Below are positions 1 through 5,917 of a stretch of DNA of 5,917 nt, in pieces. The notes under the pieces were generated by a model, which was given only the letters and a program-made list of their open reading frames with translations, searched no databases and was not told where the DNA came from. Positions within the stretch are counted from its first letter, which is position 1, and the number at the start of each line of letters is the position of its first letter. The stretch is taken from assembly GCA_003731675.1 (NCBI GenBank), contig RCNQ01000222.1, positions 1-5,917 of the forward strand. The letters run 5' to 3'. The stretch comes from Bacteroidetes/Chlorobi group bacterium ChocPot_Mid. Lineage in GTDB: Bacteria > Bacteroidota > Ignavibacteria > Kapaibacteriales > UBA2268. A program made the position numbers and the translations under genes.

Positions 1-155
1 GTATCTTGTCTGTTTATTGTTAAGTCAGCAATACTTTGATTCCAGTGAGCTATTACTCCCCTATCCTGATTATATGAATAAATGATTGAATTTATGCAAA
101 TTAAATTAATAGCAACTAATAATATCAAATGCCATATTTTTTGACTTCTGTTCAC
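1..155 (-). CDS. Partial small ORF with N-terminal signal peptide or membrane anchor
   Basis: I do not recognise this protein. A minus-strand frame opens at GTG (155-153) and stays open for 51 codons to the left window edge, so the C-terminus is missing. The frame cannot extend upstream because an in-frame TAA lies directly before the GTG. The reading is a basic start (VNRSQK), a hydrophobic stretch at about residues 7-26 (IWHLILLVAINLICINSIIY), then a polar part with HWNQSIADLTINRQD. This looks like a signal peptide or signal anchor. Cys20 is not in a proper lipobox because Ile precedes it. The GTG lies 5 nt after the EF-G stop, so translational coupling is plausible, although no good Shine-Dalgarno is visible. 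Three Trp/His codons and an open frame of this length in AT-rich DNA argue for coding, but chance remains possible. A competing plus-strand tail at 2-85 is less convincing. Confidence 0.45.
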   Translation of the reverse strand, partial: MNRSQKIWHLILLVAINLICINSIIYSYNQDRGVIAHWNQSIADLTINRQD

Positions 156-160
156 TTATT

Positions 161-2236
161 CTATTTTTTCTGGCTCTTTTTTTCCTGATATTCTTTGAGA
201 ACTTTTTCCTGCATATCTTTACTCAAAGGTGAATAGTGTGAGAATTCCATTGAGTAATTTGCTCTTCCGCTACTAAGACTCCTTAAAGTAGTTGCATAAC
301 CAAACATTTCCTTCAAAGGAACAAATCCATTAAGTTTTTGAGAGCCCTTACGGTGTCTTCTCATTGATTCTATCCTGCCCCTTCTTTTATTCAAATCACC
401 GGTTACTGCACCTATGTAATCGTCAGGAGTATTGACTTCGATTTTCATCATTGGCTCGAGTAAAATTGGTTTAGCTTTCAAAAATCCCTGTTTAAAACAA
501 ATAGAAGCACATGTCTGGAAAGCTCTGTCAGATGAATCTACCGCATGGAAACTTCCGTCAATAAGAACAACTTTAACATCAACAATCGGGGAATCAGCAA
601 GTATTCCTCTTTGCAATGTCTGTTCGATTCCCTTTTTGACAGATGGGATGTATTCTTGAGGAATAGCACCACCTTTAATCTGGTCAATAAATTCAAAGCC
701 CTTACCAGGATTTGGCTCTATTCTCATAACTGTTTCCGCAAATTGTCCTTTACCACCGGTTTGTTTTACGTATTTATACCCCTCTTTAACTTCCAATGTC
801 AGAGTTTCTCTGTATGCTATGGTCGGTTCACCAACAATTGCCTGAACCCCAAACTCTTCTTTTAATCTGTCAACTATTATTTCCAAATGAAGCTCTCCCA
901 TACCAGAGATAATTGTCTCATTTGTTTCTTCGTCAAACCGCATATTGAAAGACGGGTCTTCCATCGCCAATTTATTTAATGCTTCACCCAGTTTTTTCTC
1001 TTCATTTTTATTTGGTGCTTTAACACTCATCTCAATTACAGTAGGTGGAATAAAAATATTCTCGAGATGTAGCGGATGGTTTTCATCACACAGTGTATCC
1101 CCAGTTTTTGTGAATTTCATTCCTATCAATGCAACTATATCACCAGGACCTGCTTCGTTTATTTCGTTTCGTTCCTTTGCATGAATTCTCAAAATTCTCC
1201 CAATCCGTTCATAAGCTATTTTTGTAGCATTGAAAACTCTCATCCCGTTCGTAAGTTTACCGGAATATATTCTGATAAATGTTTGTTGACCAACAAATGG
1301 GTCATGGATTAATTTAAATGCCAATGCAGAAAATGGTTCCTTAGTAGATGGTGCCCGTGTATGTGTTTTTTCAGGATTATTTACGTCTGTCCCAATCACT
1401 GCCCCTTTATCTACAGGAGATGGAAGATAATTTACTATTGCATCAAGAAGTGTTTGAATCCCTTTATTTTTGTAAGCAGAACCACAAAATACAGGAGTAA
1501 TCAAAAGCTTGATAGTTGCTTCCCTTGCAACTTTTTTCAGAAGTTGTTGGGGGATTTCTCCGTCACTCAAATACAATTCAGCCAACTCATCATCAAAATC
1601 TGCTAATTTTTCAACAAGGAAAAGTCGGGCTTGTTTCGCTTTTTCTTCTAATTCCTTCGGTATTTCTTCTTCGGTCTTATCAAATTCCTGAAAATAAACA
1701 GCTTTCATTTTGATTAAGTCAATACATCCTTGAAAATTATCCTCACTACCTATAGGAATTTGAAAAGGAACTGGATTAGCATCCAAATATTTATCTATTG
1801 AGTTTACAGCTTCCTCAAAATCTGCACCTGTGCGGTCCATCTTGTTGATAAAAGCTATTCGTGGAACTTTATATCTATCTGCCTGATTCCACACAGTTTC
1901 ACTTTGTGGCTGAACACCTGCAACACCACAAAATACCGCAACCATCCCATCAATTACCCTCAACGACCTTTCAACTTCCACTGTAAAATCTACGTGACCT
2001 GGTGTATCAATAATATTGACTATATGTTCATTCCAATTGCAGGAAATTGCGGCAGATGCTATCGTAATACCTCTTTCCTGTTCCTGCTTCATAAAGTCCA
2101 TTGTTGCCTGTCCGTCATGAACTTCACCTAATTTTCTTGTTACTCCGGTAAAAAACAACATTCTTTCTGTTACTGTTGTTTTTCCTGCATCTATATGAGC
2201 GGCAATTCCTATATTTCTAATTTTTAATAAAGACAT
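161..2236 (-). CDS. fusA: Elongation factor G (translational GTPase)
   Basis: EF-G is the cytosolic GTPase that drives tRNA-mRNA translocation on the ribosome and, with RRF, ribosome recycling. The GTPase motifs are intact: G1 AHIDAGKTT (13-21), G2 RGIT (55-58), G3 DTPGH (77-81, catalytic His81), G4 NKMD (131-134) and G5 CGSA (251-254). Domains are roughly G/G' 1-290, II 295-400, III 400-475, IV 478-600 and V 600-680. Domain IV carries DGSFHAVDSS with His564, the counterpart of E. coli His583. The length of 691 residues is close to E. coli (704). The start is supported by the standard N-terminus (KIRNIGIAAHID) and an AGGA 7 nt upstream. Two loops are unusual: GQFAETV (497-503), where GQYGHV is typical, and a basic stretch RRHRK (626-630) in domain V. 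The C-terminus is Lys-rich. The neighbours are not str-operon genes, so this may be a dispersed fusA or a second EF-G paralogue. The family assignment is certain; the paralogue status is not. Confidence 0.97.
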   Translation of the reverse strand: MSLLKIRNIGIAAHIDAGKTTVTERMLFFTGVTRKLGEVHDGQATMDFMKQEQERGITIASAAISCNWNEHIVNIIDTPGHVDFTVEVERSLRVIDGMVAVFCGVAGVQPQSETVWNQADRYKVPRIAFINKMDRTGADFEEAVNSIDKYLDANPVPFQIPIGSEDNFQGCIDLIKMKAVYFQEFDKTEEEIPKELEEKAKQARLFLVEKLADFDDELAELYLSDGEIPQQLLKKVAREATIKLLITPVFCGSAYKNKGIQTLLDAIVNYLPSPVDKGAVIGTDVNNPEKTHTRAPSTKEPFSALAFKLIHDPFVGQQTFIRIYSGKLTNGMRVFNATKIAYERIGRILRIHAKERNEINEAGPGDIVALIGMKFTKTGDTLCDENHPLHLENIFIPPTVIEMSVKAPNKNEEKKLGEALNKLAMEDPSFNMRFDEETNETIISGMGELHLEIIVDRLKEEFGVQAIVGEPTIAYRETLTLEVKEGYKYVKQTGGKGQFAETVMRIEPNPGKGFEFIDQIKGGAIPQEYIPSVKKGIEQTLQRGILADSPIVDVKVVLIDGSFHAVDSSDRAFQTCASICFKQGFLKAKPILLEPMMKIEVNTPDDYIGAVTGDLNKRRGRIESMRRHRKGSQKLNGFVPLKEMFGYATTLRSLSSGRANYSMEFSHYSPLSKDMQEKVLKEYQEKKSQKK

Positions 2237-2243
2237 TCGTAAA

Positions 2244-2248
2244 TCCTA
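2244..2248 (-). promoter_or_regulatory. Ribosome binding site of the EF-G gene
   Basis: The minus strand reads TAGGA, then 7 nt, then the ATG at 2236. This is a reasonable Shine-Dalgarno match at normal spacing and supports the chosen start. The ATPase gene in the same window has no such element. Confidence 0.6.
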
Positions 2249-2281
2249 AAAAATAAATGTTAATAATGGCTATTGACTAAT

Positions 2282-2310
2282 TAAATAGCTGAAAATTGTT
2301 ATCTTGTAAA
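2282..2310 (-). promoter_or_regulatory. Weak sigma70-like promoter candidate upstream of fusA
   Basis: On the minus strand TTTACA (2310-2305, one mismatch to TTGACA) is followed after 17 nt by TATTTA (2287-2282, three mismatches to TATAAT). This would place a transcript start near 2275 and leave a leader of about 38 nt containing the AGGA. In a spacer this AT-rich such matches arise by chance. The Bacteroidota-type TTTG element is absent from this spacer. Confidence 0.2.
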
Positions 2311-2332
2311 ATACTCTAAACTTGATTAAGTA

Positions 2333-2349
2333 AAAATATATTATATTTT
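2333..2349. repeat. AT-only perfect palindrome at the ATPase stop codon
   Basis: AAAATATA (2333-2340) and TATATTTT (2342-2349) form a perfect 8-bp inverted repeat around one central base and overlap the TAA stop of the ATPase gene. The stem has no G or C, so it is a poor intrinsic terminator. It may be chance in AT-rich DNA. Confidence 0.5.
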
Positions 2350-5152
2350 AAAAATCTATTCCTGGTCTTTTCAAAGCTGCCTTATTGATATCTTCGCGGG
2401 TTTTACCCTTTACGTTATTGTAAATTGCAGTTGATATTTTTATTATTTCGATTATAACAACAATTGAAAATGTAAGAGCAAAAATCATAGCCCAATCTTG
2501 AAAGCTTAAGTGTACAGTATCTAATAAAGTATTCATAAATGGAACTGCCACTGCTGATACCTGAAGTCCGATAGCTAAAAACATTACTCCTATCAAAATT
2601 GGGTTTTTCCTCGGACTTGCTCTGTCAATGGTTTCTCCTCCTGTATAAGGCAGATTAAAAAATATTGACCTGTCAATAGACCTTGAATTTTGCACATTCC
2701 ATATCTGGAAAAATGCAAGAACACAAAATGCAAGTGTACGTGAGTAAGCTAATGCTTTATCGAGGTCATGTCCTTTTAATTGCCTTAATTCATCCAACGG
2801 CATTGGCAAAGAATAATAAAACACTCCAAGCGTTCCAATCATCATAATAAAACCGGCAACTAACATCCGATACCACATCTTTTTATTAATCAGCGGCTCT
2901 TCTTTTTTTCTTGGAAGAAATACCATAACATCTCCATGCTCTTTTTCGAACCCCAAAGGAAATGTTGAAGTACCATCAGTAACAAGATTTATCCATAAAA
3001 GCTGTGCAGGTAATACTGGTAATGGCAAACCTGCCAATACAGATATCGCTATTGTCAGCAATCCACCAAAGCTTGTTGCAAGAATATACATAATGATATG
3101 TTGCAGATTTTGCAAGACGACTCTGCCTCTGCGAACAGCTTTAACTATTGTAGCAAAATTATCATCCATTAAAATCATATGCGAAGCTTCTTTAGCAACG
3201 TCAGTACCGCTTCCCATAGCTACTCCAATATCAGCTTGTTTAAGTGCCGGTGCATCATTAACACCGTCTCCCGTCATTGCAACAGTATAATTATGTCTCT
3301 GTAGCTGTTTTACTATCCTGTATTTGTGGTGAGGAGCTACTCTTGCATAAACATCAATATCAGGAACTTTTTTAAATAGTTCTTCATCGGTGAGTTCGTC
3401 TATTTCTACTCCGTTTATCGCCGCAGGCAGCTTCTTGCTTTTGCCAATTCCAACAGCTTTTGCTACTGCCTGTGCGGTTCTGGAATGGTCTCCTGTTATC
3501 ATTACTACTCGAATGCCAGCATGATGACATTTTTTTACTGCAATTGCCGCTTCAGGTCTTATAGCATCTTCAATTCCTGCAAAACCGATGAAATTCAAAT
3601 CTTTTAAGTTATCAATTGTTATAGCTTCAATACTACTTCTTTCAACTCCCGCCAAAGCCAAAACCCTTAAACCGTCTTTTGAAAATTCTACTATTTTTTT
3701 CCTGAGATATTCGATATCTATTGGTTTCAAAGTCTCATCTAAACCAACCATATTTTTGCATCGTGCTAATATATTCTCAGGTGCACCTTTCACAAAAACG
3801 CAGTCTTCACCATTATGTATAGCTCTTACTGCCATTAATTGATTTTCCGATTCAAACGGAATATCTACATTTACTTCACATTCTGAACATTTAAATCCAA
3901 GCTTTTCTGCGGCTATCATCAATGCAGCTTCTGTAGGGTCTCCCGTAATTTTCCATTCATTGCCCTCTGATGTTATGGTAGATTCAGTACATAAAGCAGA
4001 TATTTGAGCAAACTTGTCAATAGCAGGAAAATCTCCGTATTCAACAGGTTTTCCACTCATCTTTTCAATGACCTGACCTTCCTTAGAATATCCACTGCCA
4101 ATAACTTTAAAATAATTGTCACCACAGAATATTCGAGTAACTGTCATTTGATTTTTTGTGAGTGTTCCTGTCTTATCCGTACAAATGACATTACAACTTC
4201 CGAGAGTTTCTACTGCAGCTAATTTTTTTACTATCGCATTATTTTTTGCCATCTGCGATATTCCAATTGACAAAGTTATTGTTACAGCGACTGGTAATCC
4301 TTCAGGAATTGCTGAAACTGCCAGTCCAACAGATGTAAGAAACATTGTTAAAACGTCAATATGTCTTAAAAATCCTAATAGAAAAATTGCTCCTACTGTG
4401 ATACCAATTCCTATGCTTAATACTTTGCTGAACCTTGCTATTTGTATCTGCAAAGGGGATACTGTTTCTTCTGCTTCTGCAACTTTTTTTGATATCTTGC
4501 CAAACTCAGTATTCGTCCCAACATTGGTTACTACTGCTATACCTCGTCCTTTTTGGATTATCGTCCCCGAATACACCATTGTTACTCTGTCACCAAGACT
4601 ACTTTTTTCAGTAACATCATGATAAGCATCCTTTACAATAGCAAAAGATTCTCCTGTCAGCATTGATTCATCTACAACAAGGTTTTGTGTTTCAATTAAT
4701 CTCGCATCCGCTGGTGCCCTTACTCCACTTTCCAATAATACAATATCACCGACAACAACCTCCGTTGTTGGTATTGATAGCACATTTCCATCTCTGATTA
4801 CTTTAGCTGTTGGGGCAGCCATCTGCCTTAATGCTTTCAAAGCATCAGAAGCCCTTCGCTCCTGAATAAATCCAATAACAGAATTTAATATAACTACTGC
4901 GGCAATGACAAAAGTATCTTTTAATTCAGCAAGAAATGCATTCAAAACAGCGGCTACCATTAATATATAAAGAACAGGGTCATTAAATTGTTCCAATAAT
5001 AGCAAAATTGCCGGTTTGGGTTTCTCAGCAATTATATCATTTACGCCATACTTTTCCCTCATAATAGGAACTTGTGATGATTTTAATCCTTCTTTTACTG
5101 AAGTATTAAAATAACTCAATGTTTCATCAATGCTTTTCGAATGCCAAGGCAT
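2348..5152 (-). CDS. P2-type (Ca2+-ATPase-like) cation-transporting P-type ATPase
   Basis: An integral membrane pump that couples ATP hydrolysis to cation export through a phospho-aspartate. In order: cation-ATPase N-terminal region (1-70); TM1-2 (about 59-96); actuator domain with TGES (166-169); TM3-4 (about 243-300) with PEGLP (283-287); phosphorylation motif DKTGT (326-330, Asp326); nucleotide domain with DPTE (405-408) and KGAPE (455-459); TGD (553-555); TGDGVNDAPAL (627-637); and TM5-10 (about 684-906). The length of 934 residues is normal for the family, so the gene is complete. Aligned by eye with SERCA, site II ligands Glu284, Asn722 and Asp726 are kept, but site I is lost: Asn768 to Ser694, Glu771 to Gly697 and Glu908 to Gln816. 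This resembles the single-site Pmr1/SPCA pumps, and Ca2+ is the best guess, although Na+ or Mn2+ is not excluded. TM6 continues as TDGTSTFPLGF instead of the usual DGLPALALGF. There is an odd CxxC (Cys422, Cys425) in the nucleotide domain. The MPWH start fits the family, but no Shine-Dalgarno precedes it. Confidence 0.95.
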   Translation of the reverse strand: MPWHSKSIDETLSYFNTSVKEGLKSSQVPIMREKYGVNDIIAEKPKPAILLLLEQFNDPVLYILMVAAVLNAFLAELKDTFVIAAVVILNSVIGFIQERRASDALKALRQMAAPTAKVIRDGNVLSIPTTEVVVGDIVLLESGVRAPADARLIETQNLVVDESMLTGESFAIVKDAYHDVTEKSSLGDRVTMVYSGTIIQKGRGIAVVTNVGTNTEFGKISKKVAEAEETVSPLQIQIARFSKVLSIGIGITVGAIFLLGFLRHIDVLTMFLTSVGLAVSAIPEGLPVAVTITLSIGISQMAKNNAIVKKLAAVETLGSCNVICTDKTGTLTKNQMTVTRIFCGDNYFKVIGSGYSKEGQVIEKMSGKPVEYGDFPAIDKFAQISALCTESTITSEGNEWKITGDPTEAALMIAAEKLGFKCSECEVNVDIPFESENQLMAVRAIHNGEDCVFVKGAPENILARCKNMVGLDETLKPIDIEYLRKKIVEFSKDGLRVLALAGVERSSIEAITIDNLKDLNFIGFAGIEDAIRPEAAIAVKKCHHAGIRVVMITGDHSRTAQAVAKAVGIGKSKKLPAAINGVEIDELTDEELFKKVPDIDVYARVAPHHKYRIVKQLQRHNYTVAMTGDGVNDAPALKQADIGVAMGSGTDVAKEASHMILMDDNFATIVKAVRRGRVVLQNLQHIIMYILATSFGGLLTIAISVLAGLPLPVLPAQLLWINLVTDGTSTFPLGFEKEHGDVMVFLPRKKEEPLINKKMWYRMLVAGFIMMIGTLGVFYYSLPMPLDELRQLKGHDLDKALAYSRTLAFCVLAFFQIWNVQNSRSIDRSIFFNLPYTGGETIDRASPRKNPILIGVMFLAIGLQVSAVAVPFMNTLLDTVHLSFQDWAMIFALTFSIVVIIEIIKISTAIYNNVKGKTREDINKAALKRPGIDF

Positions 5153-5161
5153 AATTATTAT

Positions 5162-5190
5162 TAAAAATATTATAAATTATAAAATACAAA
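5162..5190 (-). promoter_or_regulatory. Possible promoter in front of the ATPase gene
   Basis: The spacer before the ATPase start holds two minus-strand TATAAT hexamers (5181-5176 and 5174-5169), neither with a good -35 at 16-18 nt. It also holds TTTG (5190-5187) followed after 17 nt by TATTTTTA (5169-5162), which is one base from the Bacteroidota TAnnTTTG element. The last option would leave a leader of only a few bases before the ATG. The run is so AT-rich that no single reading is secure. Confidence 0.2.
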
Positions 5191-5233
5191 TTTAAGAAAT
5201 TTTGCTTAATTAAATTAATTTTAATCATAACTT

Positions 5234-5273
5234 AAAATCGCTGTAGCTATTTAAAAAATTTATTAGCGATTTT
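5234..5273. repeat. 9-bp perfect inverted repeat spanning the nuclease stop codon
   Basis: AAAATCGCT (5234-5242) and AGCGATTTT (5265-5273) are perfect inverted copies separated by 22 nt. One arm lies in the last codons of the nuclease and the other in the spacer, with the stop codon in the loop. On the minus-strand RNA the distal arm ends in UUUU followed by AAG, so it could act as a weak intrinsic terminator or an mRNA 3'-end stem. The long loop and short U-tract argue against a standard terminator. Confidence 0.5.
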
Positions 5274-5917
5274 CCTGTTGGGTTCTTTTTCAACCTGTTC
5301 TTCGATTTTGTCATCTAACTGCCAGAGAAAATCAAGCTTCGACCGCTTCTCAATTTCATCAATTGATACCACATGGTCAATAACCTTATCACTATAATCA
5401 ACATCCTGAGTAAAAATAAATGCCACTGCCTCGAATTTTCTTTGTGTAATCGGAATTATGATAATTTTCCAATAACCGCTCGGCACAACATGTGGTTCAT
5501 CAGCTTTTGGAAGTTTTGGCATTTGCTTCTCGTAAAGTGGTCCGGTCATAACATAAATCATTTCGAAAGAATCCAAAAGTTTACGCTCCATATCCTCAAG
5601 TATTTTCCATGGTCCACGATTTAGATTGCTATTCTGAGGTGTGATATTTGAAAGATAATTAGTCTCAGCCGCTTCATCTGAACCCTTAAAGGACGCAAGT
5701 GGTGCCATGTGACCTCTGTCGTAGTTATAAATTTTTGAAGCATCATTATAATCATTCGGCTCCAAAGTTTCATTGTCATCTAACCATGGGTCTGCTTTCC
5801 AGACTCTGTCCGGTGCTCTGCCTTCCAAATATTTTCTCTCTAAACGATAAGCAACCCAATCAGCAAACTTTGTACTGTCATTACTGCTCAAAGCATAAAG
5901 GTCTCTTATTATCAAAT
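5247..5917 (-). CDS. DNA/RNA non-specific endonuclease (NucA/Serratia nuclease family), 5'-partial
   Basis: A metal-dependent endonuclease of the beta-beta-alpha-metal fold that cleaves DNA and RNA without sequence specificity; relatives are usually secreted or periplasmic. Counting residues from the first whole codon (5915-5913), the signature is DRGHMAP with catalytic His69 (66-72). It is followed at the expected spacing by SNITPQ (89-94), Asn99 and Glu107 in LNRGPWKILE. These match Serratia His89, Asn119 and Glu127 (intervals of 30 and 8), so the enzyme looks active. The C-terminus is a charged tail (about 190-222). The frame is open through the right edge and its first whole codon is TTG. 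The text LIIRDLYALS looks internal to the mature region, so the true start and any signal peptide lie outside the window. The ATPase gene follows after 94 bp on the same strand, and no functional link is evident. The family call is firm; location and substrate in vivo are inferred. Confidence 0.93.
   Translation of the reverse strand, partial: LIIRDLYALSSNDSTKFADWVAYRLERKYLEGRAPDRVWKADPWLDDNETLEPNDYNDASKIYNYDRGHMAPLASFKGSDEAAETNYLSNITPQNSNLNRGPWKILEDMERKLLDSFEMIYVMTGPLYEKQMPKLPKADEPHVVPSGYWKIIIIPITQRKFEAVAFIFTQDVDYSDKVIDHVVSIDEIEKRSKLDFLWQLDDKIEEQVEKEPNRKIANKFFK

Noticed and set aside
2..85. Plus-strand tail of a possible convergent gene (27 codons, ending in TGA)
   Set aside because: It is short, overlaps the better minus-strand signal-peptide frame, and nothing in its translation is recognisable. 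It cannot be excluded without sequence to the left.
545..865. 106-codon plus-strand frame inside the EF-G gene
   Set aside because: It is antisense to conserved domains IV and III of EF-G and shows no family features.
2281..2290. 10-mer TTAAATAGCT repeated in inverted orientation at 5245-5254
   Set aside because: Only two copies of a short AT-rich word, in unrelated contexts and without flanking similarity. This is expected by chance.
2273..2301. Plus-strand TTGACT with TTGTTA after 17 nt, a sigma70-like pair
   Set aside because: The -10 is poor and it would transcribe antisense into the ATPase gene. It is likely chance in AT-rich spacer.
4158..4622. 154-codon plus-strand frame inside the ATPase gene
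   Set aside because: It is antisense to conserved membrane and actuator coding sequence, and its translation has no recognisable domain. It is a shadow of the real gene.
1..5917. Defence island, toxin-antitoxin or other novel multi-gene system built around the nuclease
   Set aside because: The nuclease has a standard general-nuclease domain, its neighbours are housekeeping-type pump and translation genes, and no immunity gene, sensor domain or mobile element is visible.

Overview
This is an AT-rich window (roughly one third G+C by eye) from a bacterium. All supported genes lie on the minus strand, so transcription runs from high to low coordinates. The taxonomy cannot be fixed from three protein families. 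The AT-rich spacers, the lack of a Shine-Dalgarno sequence before the ATPase and the look of the proteins fit a Bacteroidota/Chlorobiota-like lineage (Ignavibacteria, Kapabacteria and relatives). That is a low-confidence inference.

Layout from right to left (5' to 3' on the minus strand): (1) the C-terminal 222+ residues of a DRGH-type DNA/RNA non-specific endonuclease, cut by the right edge (5247-5917). (2) A 94-bp AT-rich spacer with a 9-bp inverted repeat across the nuclease stop and TATAAT-like sequence in front of the next gene. (3) A complete 934-residue P2-type cation-transporting ATPase (2348-5152), close to the Ca2+ pumps but lacking the acidic and amide ligands of SERCA site I. (4) A 111-bp spacer. 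(5) A complete 691-residue elongation factor G (161-2236) with all GTPase motifs, not surrounded by rpsL, rpsG or tuf. (6) The 5' end of a small reading frame that begins with GTG five bases after the EF-G stop and runs off the left edge (1-155). It encodes a basic N-terminus followed by a hydrophobic segment.

The genes share a strand but not an obvious pathway: a probably exported nuclease, a membrane ion pump and a translation factor. The spacers of about 100 bp permit either separate promoters or a loose transcription unit. I see no mobile element, CRISPR array, tRNA, rRNA or riboswitch, and no convincing evidence of a new multi-gene system. The points most worth a second look are the altered ion-binding residues of the pump, the unusual domain IV and V loops of an EF-G outside the str operon, and the partial membrane or secreted ORF behind fusA.
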